Below, piece by piece: positions 1-5,677 of a DNA stretch of 5,677 nt. The position numbers were made by a program, and so were the translations under genes. Under the pieces are notes generated by a model. It made no database searches. It saw only the letters and a list, made by a program, of their open reading frames with translations, and was not told the origin of the DNA. Each line of letters opens with the position of its first letter. Position 1 is the first letter of the stretch. The DNA is from an uncultured Ruminococcus sp. (GTDB taxonomy: Bacteria > Bacillota > Clostridia > Oscillospirales > Acutalibacteraceae), in assembly GCA_902762335.1 (NCBI GenBank), contig CACWNZ010000114.1, positions 1 through 5,677 on the forward strand, given 5' to 3'.

Positions 1-894
1 TTAATGCTGCTCATAGAGATAAACGGGGCAGCATCTACCGAAGAGAGCATGAAAAACCACACCAGCTTCCGCATAGGCGGAAATGCAGACTGCTACTGCG
101 AGGTAAAGGATACCGATGCGCTCAGAAGAACTATACTTCTTTGCAGGCAGTACGCCGTGCCGTATTTTATTATAGGTCTCGGCTCTAATCTTCTCGTTTC
201 CGACAAGGGTATAGAAGGTCTCGTTATCCGTTTAGGAGGAGAATTCAACGAAATAACCCTTACCGACGATAACACCGTACGCTGCGGAGCGGGATCTACC
301 CTTGCAAGATTATGCAATTTTGCAAAAAATATGTCGCTCAGCGGGCTTGAATTCGCATGGGGCATACCCGGCTCCGTGGGCGGCGCAATATATATGAACG
401 CGGGCGCGTACGGCGGCGAGATAAAGGACGCTGCCTTTGCGGTGGATTATATGGACGCGGAGGGAAATATAAAGCGCTGCCGCGATAAGGAGCTTGATTT
501 TTCATACCGTCACAGCTTCTTTACGGATACCGATAATATCATACTGCGCGCGTCGTTCAGGCTTACCCCCGCTCCGCAGGATAAAATAGCCGAAAGAATG
601 CAGGAACTTATGGACAGGCGCAAGGAAAAGCAGCCTATAAATCACCCGAGCGCGGGCAGCGTATTCAAAAGACCAAAGGACGGCTATGCCGCAGCACTTA
701 TCGAGGAGTGCGGACTAAAGGGCTGCGAATACGGCGGCGCTCAGGTAAGCCCCAAGCACGCGGGCTTTATAGTAAACGATAACGGCGCTACCGCCGAGGA
801 CGTTTTAGGTCTTATAGAACATATAAAAAAGACGGTAAAGGAAAAGAAAAATACAGAGCTGTGCTGTGAAGTGCGTTTTATCGGCAGAAAATAA
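1..894 (+). CDS. murB: UDP-N-acetylenolpyruvoylglucosamine reductase MurB, probably 5'-partial
   Basis: MurB is a cytoplasmic FAD enzyme that reduces UDP-GlcNAc-enolpyruvate to UDP-MurNAc with NADPH, the second committed step of peptidoglycan synthesis. Counting from the ATG at position 4 (296 residues), the FAD-binding domain shows HTSFRIGGNAD (19-29), IGLGSNLLVSD (57-67) and the long signature EFAWGIPGSVGG...NAGAYGGE (116-139). The C-terminal substrate domain has the expected catalytic residues: Arg169 in YRHS, Ser219 in SAGSVFKRP (the proton-donor serine) and Glu289 in CEVRFIG. It looks like the type II form known from Bacillus and Staphylococcus. Only about 18 residues precede HTSF, whereas relatives usually have about 30. 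The frame is open to the left edge (TTA at 1-3), and no ribosome binding site can be seen for the ATG at 4. The true start therefore probably lies upstream. The gene ends in TAA, 32 bases before rapZ. Identity is very secure; only the start is uncertain. Confidence 0.96.
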   Translation, partial: LMLLIEINGAASTEESMKNHTSFRIGGNADCYCEVKDTDALRRTILLCRQYAVPYFIIGLGSNLLVSDKGIEGLVIRLGGEFNEITLTDDNTVRCGAGSTLARLCNFAKNMSLSGLEFAWGIPGSVGGAIYMNAGAYGGEIKDAAFAVDYMDAEGNIKRCRDKELDFSYRHSFFTDTDNIILRASFRLTPAPQDKIAERMQELMDRRKEKQPINHPSAGSVFKRPKDGYAAALIEECGLKGCEYGGAQVSPKHAGFIVNDNGATAEDVLGLIEHIKKTVKEKKNTELCCEVRFIGRK

Positions 895-926
895 ACACCA
901 GGCACGGCGAAGGGTGAGAACGTTTT

Positions 927-1790
927 ATGGAGTTTATAATTATAACGGGACTTTCCGGCGCGGGAAAATCCGTAGCGATGAGAAACATGGAGGATATAGG
1001 CTATTACTGCGTGGATAATATCCCGCCGATGCTTCTGCCTACCTTCTATGAGCTTTGCGAGAAATCCTCGGACGATCGCCTTAAAAAGGTCGCCGTGGTC
1101 ACCGATGTCAGATCGGGAGACGTGTTTGACGACCTGTTCGCTGCGCTCGATTCCCTTAACGCCGACGGCAAGAAATACAAGATACTCTTTCTTGATGCAA
1201 AGGACGACGTTCTTCTGCGAAGATTCAAGGAGACGAGAAGAAAGCACCCGCTGTATGATATAAGCAAGGGCTCTACCGAAACCGCCGTGATACTCGAGCG
1301 TACGCTGCTCATGCAGGTAAAGGCGCGCGCCGATTACGTTATAGATACCTCTCTGCTTTCGGGCTCTCAGCTCAGGGAGAGAATATCGGCGCTTTTCCTG
1401 GGCAACGCCGCCTTCGGCATGACCGTGACCTGCCTTTCCTTCGGCTTCAAATACGGCATTCCGTCGGAGGCTGATCTCGTCTTTGACGTGCGCTGCCTGC
1501 CTAACCCGTTCTATATCCCCGAGCTCAAGACACATACGGGGCTTGAGGACTGCGTTTTCAATTACGTTATGAGCTTTGAGCAGTCGCGGGGCTTTGCCGA
1601 GAGAATGATCTCCCTTGTGGACTATTCTCTCCCGCTGTATCTCTCGGAGGGCAAGAGCCAGCTCATAATCGCAATGGGCTGCACGGGCGGCAAACACAGG
1701 TCTGTGACCATGACAAGGGTGCTGTATCAGCATATACTCGATACGAAGCAAAGAGTTATAGTTCATCACAGAGATATCGCAAAGGATTAG
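927..1790 (+). CDS. rapZ: RapZ/YvcJ family nucleotide-binding protein
   Basis: This cytoplasmic P-loop protein has 287 residues, the normal family length. The N-terminal NTPase domain has a Walker A motif GLSGAGKS (8-15), then YYCVDNIPP (26-34), TDVRSGDVF (59-67) and a hydrophobic LFLDA strand (87-91). The C-terminal domain carries the family signatures SFGFKYGIPSEADLVFDVR (171-189), CLPNPFY (190-196) and GCTGGKHRSV (251-260). In E. coli, RapZ senses glucosamine-6-phosphate and delivers the sRNA GlmZ to RNase E. In B. subtilis, YvcJ is an NTPase with a role in competence. Which role applies here is unknown. The protein ends HRDIAKD, so the basic KRK tail that helps enterobacterial RapZ bind RNA is missing; a GlmZ-type role is therefore less likely. 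The ATG at 927 has AAGGGTGA at 910-917, nine bases upstream. It lies between murB and whiA in what looks like one operon, and placement beside the amino-sugar-using MurB fits a link to wall precursor supply. Confidence 0.96.
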   Translation: MEFIIITGLSGAGKSVAMRNMEDIGYYCVDNIPPMLLPTFYELCEKSSDDRLKKVAVVTDVRSGDVFDDLFAALDSLNADGKKYKILFLDAKDDVLLRRFKETRRKHPLYDISKGSTETAVILERTLLMQVKARADYVIDTSLLSGSQLRERISALFLGNAAFGMTVTCLSFGFKYGIPSEADLVFDVRCLPNPFYIPELKTHTGLEDCVFNYVMSFEQSRGFAERMISLVDYSLPLYLSEGKSQLIIAMGCTGGKHRSVTMTRVLYQHILDTKQRVIVHHRDIAKD

Positions 1791-1791
1791 C

Positions 1792-1796
1792 GGTGA
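1792..1796 (+). promoter_or_regulatory. Ribosome binding site of whiA
   Basis: GGTGA lies five bases before the ATG at 1802, just after the rapZ stop codon. It decides the whiA start: the upstream in-frame GTG at 1793 falls inside this motif and so is an unlikely initiator. The spacing is slightly short, which suggests modest initiation or coupling to rapZ translation. Confidence 0.5.
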
Positions 1797-1801
1797 TATT
1801 T

Positions 1802-2728
1802 ATGTCTTTTTCCAAAGAAACCAAACAGGCTCTGTGCGCCGTACAGACGGAGAGCGACGAGCAGAGAGCAGCTCTCGTTTACGGAATGGCGCTGTTCTCA
1901 AAGCAGTTCGGCGCAAACGCCGTTTCGTTCACCACCGAATCCCGCCCGGCGGCAGAGCTCTATTCTCAGCTCATATCGTCCTATGCGGGCGTTATAGTTG
2001 AAATGAACGCAAGACTTACAAGACGGGGAGGAGAGAGAAGTCTTTATTCTCTCAGAATTCCCGACAGAAACGACTGCGCAAGGCTTTTCGATATGCTCGG
2101 GCATAATAAAGAAAGCCTCAGCCTGAGGATAAACAGGGCAAATATAGACGGCGAAAGCTGCGTTCCCTGCTTTCTCAGAGGAGTGTTCCTCGTTTGCGGC
2201 AGCGTAAGCGATCCCGAAAAGGACTATCACCTTGAATTCGCCGTGCCGCATAAGAATCTTGCCGCCGACCTTGAGCGGCTCATCTCGGAGATAGAGGAGA
2301 TAAACACAGAGCCGCGCACCGTATTGAGAAAGGGCAGCTACGTAGTGTATATAAAGGGCAGCGATAATATTCAGGATATGCTTACCTATATAGGCGCGCC
2401 CTATTCCGCGCTGAATATCATTCAGACAAGAATTAAAAAGTCCCTTCGCAACAAGGTGAACAGACAGATAAATTCCGAGACCGCAAACCTGAATAAAACC
2501 GCCAACGCTTCCGCAAAGCAGCTTATTGCCATAGAGACCATATCAAAAATAAAGGGACTGAATTCTCTTCCCGACGATCTCAGGGAGATAGCCCGTCTCA
2601 GGCTCGAGCACCCCGAATTCAACCTGCGTGAGCTGGGCGAGGCTCTTGCGGTGCCTATAAGCCGCTCGGGAGCCAATCACCGTCTGCAAAGGATAATGGC
2701 GATAGCCGAGGAGCTTGAGGGCAGATGA
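1802..2728 (+). CDS. whiA: DNA-binding protein WhiA
   Basis: WhiA is a conserved Gram-positive protein. In Streptomyces it is a transcription factor for sporulation septation; in Bacillus it affects cell division and chromosome segregation. Residues 1-85 form the N-terminal domain, starting MSFSKETKQALC as in most homologues. Residues 118-148 hold the degenerate LAGLIDADG-like region (CVPCFLRGVFLVCGSVSDP...YHLEF), which lacks an obvious nuclease active site. GSYVVYIKGSDNIQDML (178-194) and NRQINSETANLNKTANAS (220-237) are further family signatures. The C-terminal helix-turn-helix spans about 255-305 (SLPDDLREIARLRLEHPEFNLRELGEAL, then SRSGANHRLQRI). I chose the ATG at 1802 over an in-frame GTG at 1793, because MSFS is the conserved N-terminus and GGTGA at 1792-1796 would overlap a GTG start. 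This gives 308 residues, a typical length. It starts 11 bases after rapZ and its stop overlaps the next start. The yvcK gene often found just upstream is absent. Confidence 0.95.
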   Translation: MSFSKETKQALCAVQTESDEQRAALVYGMALFSKQFGANAVSFTTESRPAAELYSQLISSYAGVIVEMNARLTRRGGERSLYSLRIPDRNDCARLFDMLGHNKESLSLRINRANIDGESCVPCFLRGVFLVCGSVSDPEKDYHLEFAVPHKNLAADLERLISEIEEINTEPRTVLRKGSYVVYIKGSDNIQDMLTYIGAPYSALNIIQTRIKKSLRNKVNRQINSETANLNKTANASAKQLIAIETISKIKGLNSLPDDLREIARLRLEHPEFNLRELGEALAVPISRSGANHRLQRIMAIAEELEGR

Positions 2729-3306
2729 GGAGCGTGTTTTCTTATCTGTGCAGGTTTCTTTCGGACGGTCTGCCGCTTGCGCTGCTGACAATGCCGTTCT
2801 GCATAATGATACGGCTCACGCTGCTCCATGCAAGGGAAAGGCGTACTCTTGCCGAAGAAACTGATATGCTTCGGGAGCTTGTTATGTACGGCTTTTTCTG
2901 CTTTCTCATACTTCTGTCGGCGCAGACCTTTATATACAACAGCGGCATGAACGAGCTTCGCCTCGTGCCGTTTCAGATAATAACCGAGCAGCTCGGCGAT
3001 ATGAACAGCACCGCCTTCTCGCGCAGGGCTTTCATATTCAATATCATAGGCAATGCGGGCATATTCGTTCCGATAGGTATATTTATTGCATATCTCTTCA
3101 AAAAAAACGCCGCAGGCACGGCGCTCTGCGGCTTTTATATTTCTCTTGTTATAGAGACGGTACAACTCCCGCTCGACCGCACCACCGACGTTGACGACCT
3201 TATACTCAACACGGCGGGAGCCGTTGCCGGTTATTATATATACAGACTCGCGATGCGGGTCATTGCCGCCGTAAAGCGGGCGGCTTCCCGTGGAGGTGAG
3301 AGCTGA
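2725..3306 (+). CDS. VanZ-family integral membrane protein
   Basis: This 193-residue hydrophobic protein has about five predicted membrane segments (roughly 13-33, 50-70, 103-124, 131-150 and 158-180). The VanZ-like fold is shown by NIIGNAGIFVPIGIF (106-120), ISLVIETVQ (139-147, with Glu144 and Gln147) and the family's most conserved stretch RTTDVDDLILNTAGAVAGY (152-170). A VPF motif at 81-83 matches the usual short motif between the second and third segments. VanZ of enterococcal Tn1546 gives low-level teicoplanin resistance, but most chromosomal relatives have no known function, so resistance should not be assumed here. The ATG overlaps the whiA stop as ATGA (2725-2728), a sign of translational coupling. 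GAGGG at 2717-2721 is only three bases away, with a second GAGGAG at 2708-2713. The stop directly abuts the cardiolipin synthase start, which suggests a shared envelope-related role. The family call is firm; the role is unknown. Confidence 0.88.
   Translation: MRSVFSYLCRFLSDGLPLALLTMPFCIMIRLTLLHARERRTLAEETDMLRELVMYGFFCFLILLSAQTFIYNSGMNELRLVPFQIITEQLGDMNSTAFSRRAFIFNIIGNAGIFVPIGIFIAYLFKKNAAGTALCGFYISLVIETVQLPLDRTTDVDDLILNTAGAVAGYYIYRLAMRVIAAVKRAASRGGES
3292..3299 (+). promoter_or_regulatory. Strong ribosome binding site that fixes a TTG start
   Basis: GGAGGTGA is a near-perfect Shine-Dalgarno sequence placed seven bases before TTG at 3307. It sits inside the last codons of the VanZ-family gene. 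It supports TTG as the cardiolipin synthase initiator over the next in-frame ATG at 3349, which has no comparable site upstream. Confidence 0.8.
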
Positions 3307-4884
3307 TTGAAAGAAAAAAAGAAGAGCGACCCCGAGGTGCTCAGCCTTATGAAAAGGCGGAAGAAGGGTCTGCTCAAGATAGTTTTCAGCCGCTTCGGAG
3401 TATCGGCTCTGCTGCTGATCCTTCAGATCGTGCTGATATATCTCGTGCTTGAATGGTGCGACGAGGATCTCGAATGGTTTACTATCGCGGCGGGAGTATT
3501 CACAGTGGCAATGTTCCTTCACCTGTTCAGGAGCGACATGGACGCCACCTCAAAGCTTACGTGGCTGGTGTTCCTTTTGCTGTTCCCGATACCTATATCC
3601 ATACTTCTGTGGTGTACCGAAAAGGATATAGGTCACAGAAGACTCAGCCGCCGTCTGCGCGAGATACACAAGGAGACCAAAAAAATGATCCCGCAGGACG
3701 AAACCGTGCTCAGCGAGCCCGATATCACGGATTCTTCCACCGACGCCCTGTGCCGCTTTATCAATCTTACCGCCTGCCTTCCCGTATACCGCGATACCGA
3801 GGTGCGCTTCTTTTCTCTCGGAGAATATAAATTCGAGGCGATGATAGAGGAGCTCAGAAAGGCAAAAAGATTCATCTTTCTTGAGTATTTCATCATAGAC
3901 GAGGGCTATATGTGGGGCAGGATATTGAAGATACTTGCCGAAAAGGCGGCAGAAGGCGTTGAGGTGCGCGTTATGTACGACGGTATGTGCGAGATCTCCA
4001 CTCTCAGCTCGGACTATCCCAAAAGACTTGCCCGTCTCGGCATAAAATGCAAGTCGTTTTCCAAGATATACCCGTTTCTTTCTACCCAATACAACTACAG
4101 GGATCACAGAAAGATACTCGTTATTGACGGCAGGGTCGCCTTTAACGGCGGAGTGAATCTTGCGGACGAATATATAAACAGGCGCCTGCGCTTCGGTCAT
4201 TGGAAGGACACCGCAGTAATGCTCAGGGGCAGAGCCGTAGAGAGCTTTACCCTTATGTTCCTTCAGATGTGGAACGTCAGCGAAAAGAATGAGCAGTGGG
4301 ACGAATTTTTAAGCTGCAGTCCCGCCTGCGAGGGCAGGGGCTTTGTAATGCCCTATTGCGATTCTCCGCTTGACGGCTATAAGGTCGGCGAGTGCGTGTA
4401 TCTTGATATGATAAACCGCGCCACAAAGTACGTCCACATCATGACGCCCTATCTCGTTCTGGATAACGAGCTTGAAATGGCGCTGAAATTTGCCGCGCAG
4501 AGGGGTGTGGACGTTAAGCTCATTCTGCCCGGCATACCCGACAAAAAGGCGGCTTATGCCCTCGCAAAGTCCTATTATAAATATCTTATCAAAGAGGGTG
4601 TCAGGATATACGAATATATCCCCGGCTTCGTTCACGCAAAGATCTTCGTCTGCGACGGCGTAAAGGCGACGGTCGGCACTATTAACCTTGATTACCGTTC
4701 TCTCTATCATCATTTTGAATGCGGTACCTATCTCTATAAAACGGACTGCATACAGGAGATAGAGGAGGACTTTCAGTTCACGCTCGGCTTCTGCCGCAGT
4801 GTGACGACTGAGACCATAGCGCGCGAAAAACTGAGCTACAGATTCCTCGGCAGCTTAGCCAAGCTTGTAGCGCCGCTGATGTAG
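3307..4884 (+). CDS. cls: Cardiolipin synthase (phospholipase D family)
   Basis: This membrane enzyme joins two phosphatidylglycerol molecules into cardiolipin and glycerol. The 525-residue protein has a basic N-terminus and membrane segments at about 30-50, 57-74 and 84-102, matching the phospholipase D-nuclease N-terminal domain of bacterial Cls. Two phospholipase D catalytic domains follow. The first HKD motif has His267, Lys269 and Asp274 (HRKILVIDG), followed by FNGGVNLADEY (279-289). The second has His443, Lys445 and Asp450 (HAKIFVCDG), followed by VGTINLDYRSL (456-466). Both motifs are intact, so an active enzyme is expected. The length is slightly above the usual 480-510, partly from the basic N-terminal extension. 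The TTG start is supported by GGAGGTGA seven bases upstream. It directly follows the VanZ-family stop with no gap, so the two are surely co-transcribed. Clostridia often carry several Cls paralogues, so this may not be the only one; a phosphatidyltransferase with another substrate cannot be excluded. Confidence 0.95.
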   Translation: MKEKKKSDPEVLSLMKRRKKGLLKIVFSRFGVSALLLILQIVLIYLVLEWCDEDLEWFTIAAGVFTVAMFLHLFRSDMDATSKLTWLVFLLLFPIPISILLWCTEKDIGHRRLSRRLREIHKETKKMIPQDETVLSEPDITDSSTDALCRFINLTACLPVYRDTEVRFFSLGEYKFEAMIEELRKAKRFIFLEYFIIDEGYMWGRILKILAEKAAEGVEVRVMYDGMCEISTLSSDYPKRLARLGIKCKSFSKIYPFLSTQYNYRDHRKILVIDGRVAFNGGVNLADEYINRRLRFGHWKDTAVMLRGRAVESFTLMFLQMWNVSEKNEQWDEFLSCSPACEGRGFVMPYCDSPLDGYKVGECVYLDMINRATKYVHIMTPYLVLDNELEMALKFAAQRGVDVKLILPGIPDKKAAYALAKSYYKYLIKEGVRIYEYIPGFVHAKIFVCDGVKATVGTINLDYRSLYHHFECGTYLYKTDCIQEIEEDFQFTLGFCRSVTTETIAREKLSYRFLGSLAKLVAPLM

Positions 4885-4925
4885 CCGAAAAATCAGAGCG
4901 TTTTCGACTATATACGCAATAAAGT

Positions 4926-4973
4926 AGAGAGTATGCTACCCCGCCTGCGCTGAGTGTAGTCTATACTATCTCT
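4926..4973 (+). other. Imperfect hairpin and -10-like box in the cls downstream spacer
   Basis: The 118-base spacer (4885-5002) holds an interrupted inverted repeat. AGAG (4926-4929) pairs with CTCT (4970-4973), AGTAT (4930-4934) with ATACT (4963-4967), and CTAC (4936-4939) with GTAG (4956-4959), around a 16-base GC-rich loop. No T-run follows, so it is not a standard terminator. TATACT (4962-4967) and TATAAT (4977-4982) resemble -10 boxes, but neither has a good -35 at 16-18 bases. The TATAAT would also place the start of the transcript inside the next ribosome binding site. The segment could be a leader structure or operator for the next gene, or chance. Confidence 0.25.
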
Positions 4974-4987
4974 GAATATAATGATCC

Positions 4988-4995
4988 GGAAGGTG
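4988..4995 (+). promoter_or_regulatory. Ribosome binding site of the zinc-ribbon protein gene
   Basis: GGAAGGTG lies seven bases before the ATG at 5003, with an A-rich stretch between them. It supports both the reality of the open frame that runs off the right edge and its choice of start. Confidence 0.7.
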
Positions 4996-5002
4996 TAAAA
5001 AA

Positions 5003-5677
5003 ATGAAGAACAGATCAAAAAAATTATCCTTCGGCATTTTGCTCGCCATGCTGCTTGCGGCGCTTTCTCCGCTTGACGCTTACGCGGCAAACGGCTCCGA
5101 AAGCGACGGCGGCTCTGCGGCTGTGTTCATCATCATACCGATAATAATCGTCGTGGTAGTGATAGTGCTCATCGCCGTTTCAAAGAATCTCAACAGGAAC
5201 GTTGCCAACAGAATGTTCTCCGATCAGCAGCCGCCTCAGGGCTACGGAAATCAGCCCGGAAACAGCGCTCCACCCTTCGGCAGCACTCCCTCGCCCTACG
5301 GCAGCTCCGATCCCTATTACGGCGATCCCGCAAGACAGAACGCTCCGCAGAACGTCGGTCAGGGCAATTTTCAGGGCTACGTTCCCGGTGTGTTCAGCTC
5401 TCAGAGCAATAATTCGCGCCGCAGCAGCTCTCAGCAGAATAACGGCAACGACCCCATAGCGCTCAAATGTCCCAACTGCGGAGCTCCTCTCGGAGAGTCC
5501 GACGATATCACCACCTGTCCCTACTGCCGTTCCGTGCTGACGAACGCCAATCTCAGGGCGGGCAGAAGACCGAACGGACCCGTAGATTACTCGGCTCGTG
5601 ATTCCGTATTCAACGGCTTCGGCGACGATGCCGTACATACCGGCTATGGTGAAGAGAGCTACCACAACGCTTACGGC
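5003..5677 (+). CDS. Membrane-anchored zinc-ribbon protein with signal peptide, 3'-partial
   Basis: I do not recognise a named family. The frame is open for 225 codons with no stop before the window end. Residues 1-28 look like a signal peptide: basic MKNRSKK, hydrophobic core 8-22, and likely cleavage after AYA at 26-28. A short Gly/Ser/acidic stretch (29-38) precedes a very hydrophobic membrane segment, about 39-59, rich in Ile and Val. Lys61, Arg65 and Arg70 follow it, so by the positive-inside rule the rest should be cytoplasmic. Residues 73-150 are low-complexity and rich in Gln, Asn, Gly, Ser, Pro and Tyr. A zinc ribbon follows with C156-PN-C159 and C172-PY-C175, then another Gly/Asp/Asn-rich stretch. 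Bacterial TIM44-like domain proteins can have a similar layout, but the decisive C-terminal domain is outside the window, so this is a guess. It may be a separate unit from cls, given the 118-base gap. Confidence 0.85.
   Translation, partial: MKNRSKKLSFGILLAMLLAALSPLDAYAANGSESDGGSAAVFIIIPIIIVVVVIVLIAVSKNLNRNVANRMFSDQQPPQGYGNQPGNSAPPFGSTPSPYGSSDPYYGDPARQNAPQNVGQGNFQGYVPGVFSSQSNNSRRSSSQQNNGNDPIALKCPNCGAPLGESDDITTCPYCRSVLTNANLRAGRRPNGPVDYSARDSVFNGFGDDAVHTGYGEESYHNAYG

Noticed and set aside
741..1769. Long minus-strand open frame (342 codons) antisense to rapZ
   Set aside because: It lies opposite a clearly conserved gene. Its translation is rich in His/Arg without recognisable domains and looks like a codon-bias shadow.
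2150..2260. Active LAGLIDADG homing endonuclease or intein signal within whiA
   Set aside because: WhiA proteins naturally contain a degenerate LAGLIDADG-like domain. The gene has normal length and continuous family motifs, with no inserted element.
2725..3306. Teicoplanin resistance gene
   Set aside because: VanZ-family membership alone does not imply resistance. No vanHAX, vanRS or other glycopeptide resistance gene is in the window, and the context is a housekeeping cluster.
2677..3522. Minus-strand open frame (281 codons) antisense to the VanZ-family gene and the start of cls
   Set aside because: It runs across the junctions of conserved plus-strand genes. The translation is His/Glu/Arg-rich with no domain pattern, and I saw no support for a start.
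3550..4200. Minus-strand open frame (216 codons) antisense to cls
   Set aside because: It is opposite the intact catalytic domain of cardiolipin synthase, including its first HKD motif, and shows no family motif of its own.
4886..4906. CGAAAA / TTTTCG inverted repeat just after the cls stop as a terminator
   Set aside because: The stem has only six pairs, four of them A-T, and no T-run follows it; it is too weak to call a Rho-independent terminator.
5237..5381. Repeated CAGGGCTACG (5237-5246 and 5372-5381) as a DNA repeat element
   Set aside because: Both copies encode Gln-Gly-Tyr in the low-complexity linker with the same codons. Two short copies are expected from its biased composition.
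5180..5665. Minus-strand open frame (161 codons), Ala/Val/Gly-rich, at the right edge
   Set aside because: The plus strand here has a continuous 225-codon frame with a good ribosome binding site, signal peptide, membrane segment and CxxC pairs, which is far better evidence for coding.

Overview
The window reads as chromosomal DNA of a low-to-mid GC Gram-positive bacterium of class Clostridia, probably an Oscillospiraceae/Ruminococcus-like gut anaerobe. This rests on the Firmicutes-type murB-rapZ-whiA cluster, strong GGAGG-like ribosome binding sites, heavy use of ATA (Ile) and AGA/AGG (Arg) codons, and a Firmicutes-type three-membrane-segment cardiolipin synthase. The lineage call is an inference from style and gene order; no marker RNA is present.

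All six genes lie on the plus strand and the window is almost fully coding. Positions 1-894 carry murB (peptidoglycan precursor synthesis), probably missing its first codons at the left edge. Positions 927-1790 carry rapZ/yvcJ, a P-loop nucleotide-binding protein linked in other bacteria to amino-sugar and RNA control. Positions 1802-2728 carry whiA, a DNA-binding protein tied to division and envelope control. A four-base ATGA overlap leads into a VanZ-family membrane protein (2725-3306). That gene is followed with zero gap by a TTG-initiated cardiolipin synthase (3307-4884). After a 118-base spacer comes the start of a sixth gene (5003 to the right edge). It encodes a signal peptide, a membrane segment, a Gln/Asn/Gly/Ser/Pro-rich linker and a four-cysteine zinc ribbon, and it is cut by the window end.

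The first five genes have gaps of 32, 11, -4 and 0 bases, so they are probably one transcription unit. Its theme is the cell envelope: wall precursor (MurB), regulators often found next to it (RapZ, WhiA), then two membrane proteins, one of which makes cardiolipin. The yvcK/mgfK gene that usually sits between rapZ and whiA in Firmicutes is absent. No tRNA, rRNA, CRISPR array, insertion sequence or phage gene was seen. I see no strong candidate for a wholly new system. The most open item is the truncated zinc-ribbon membrane protein at the right end.
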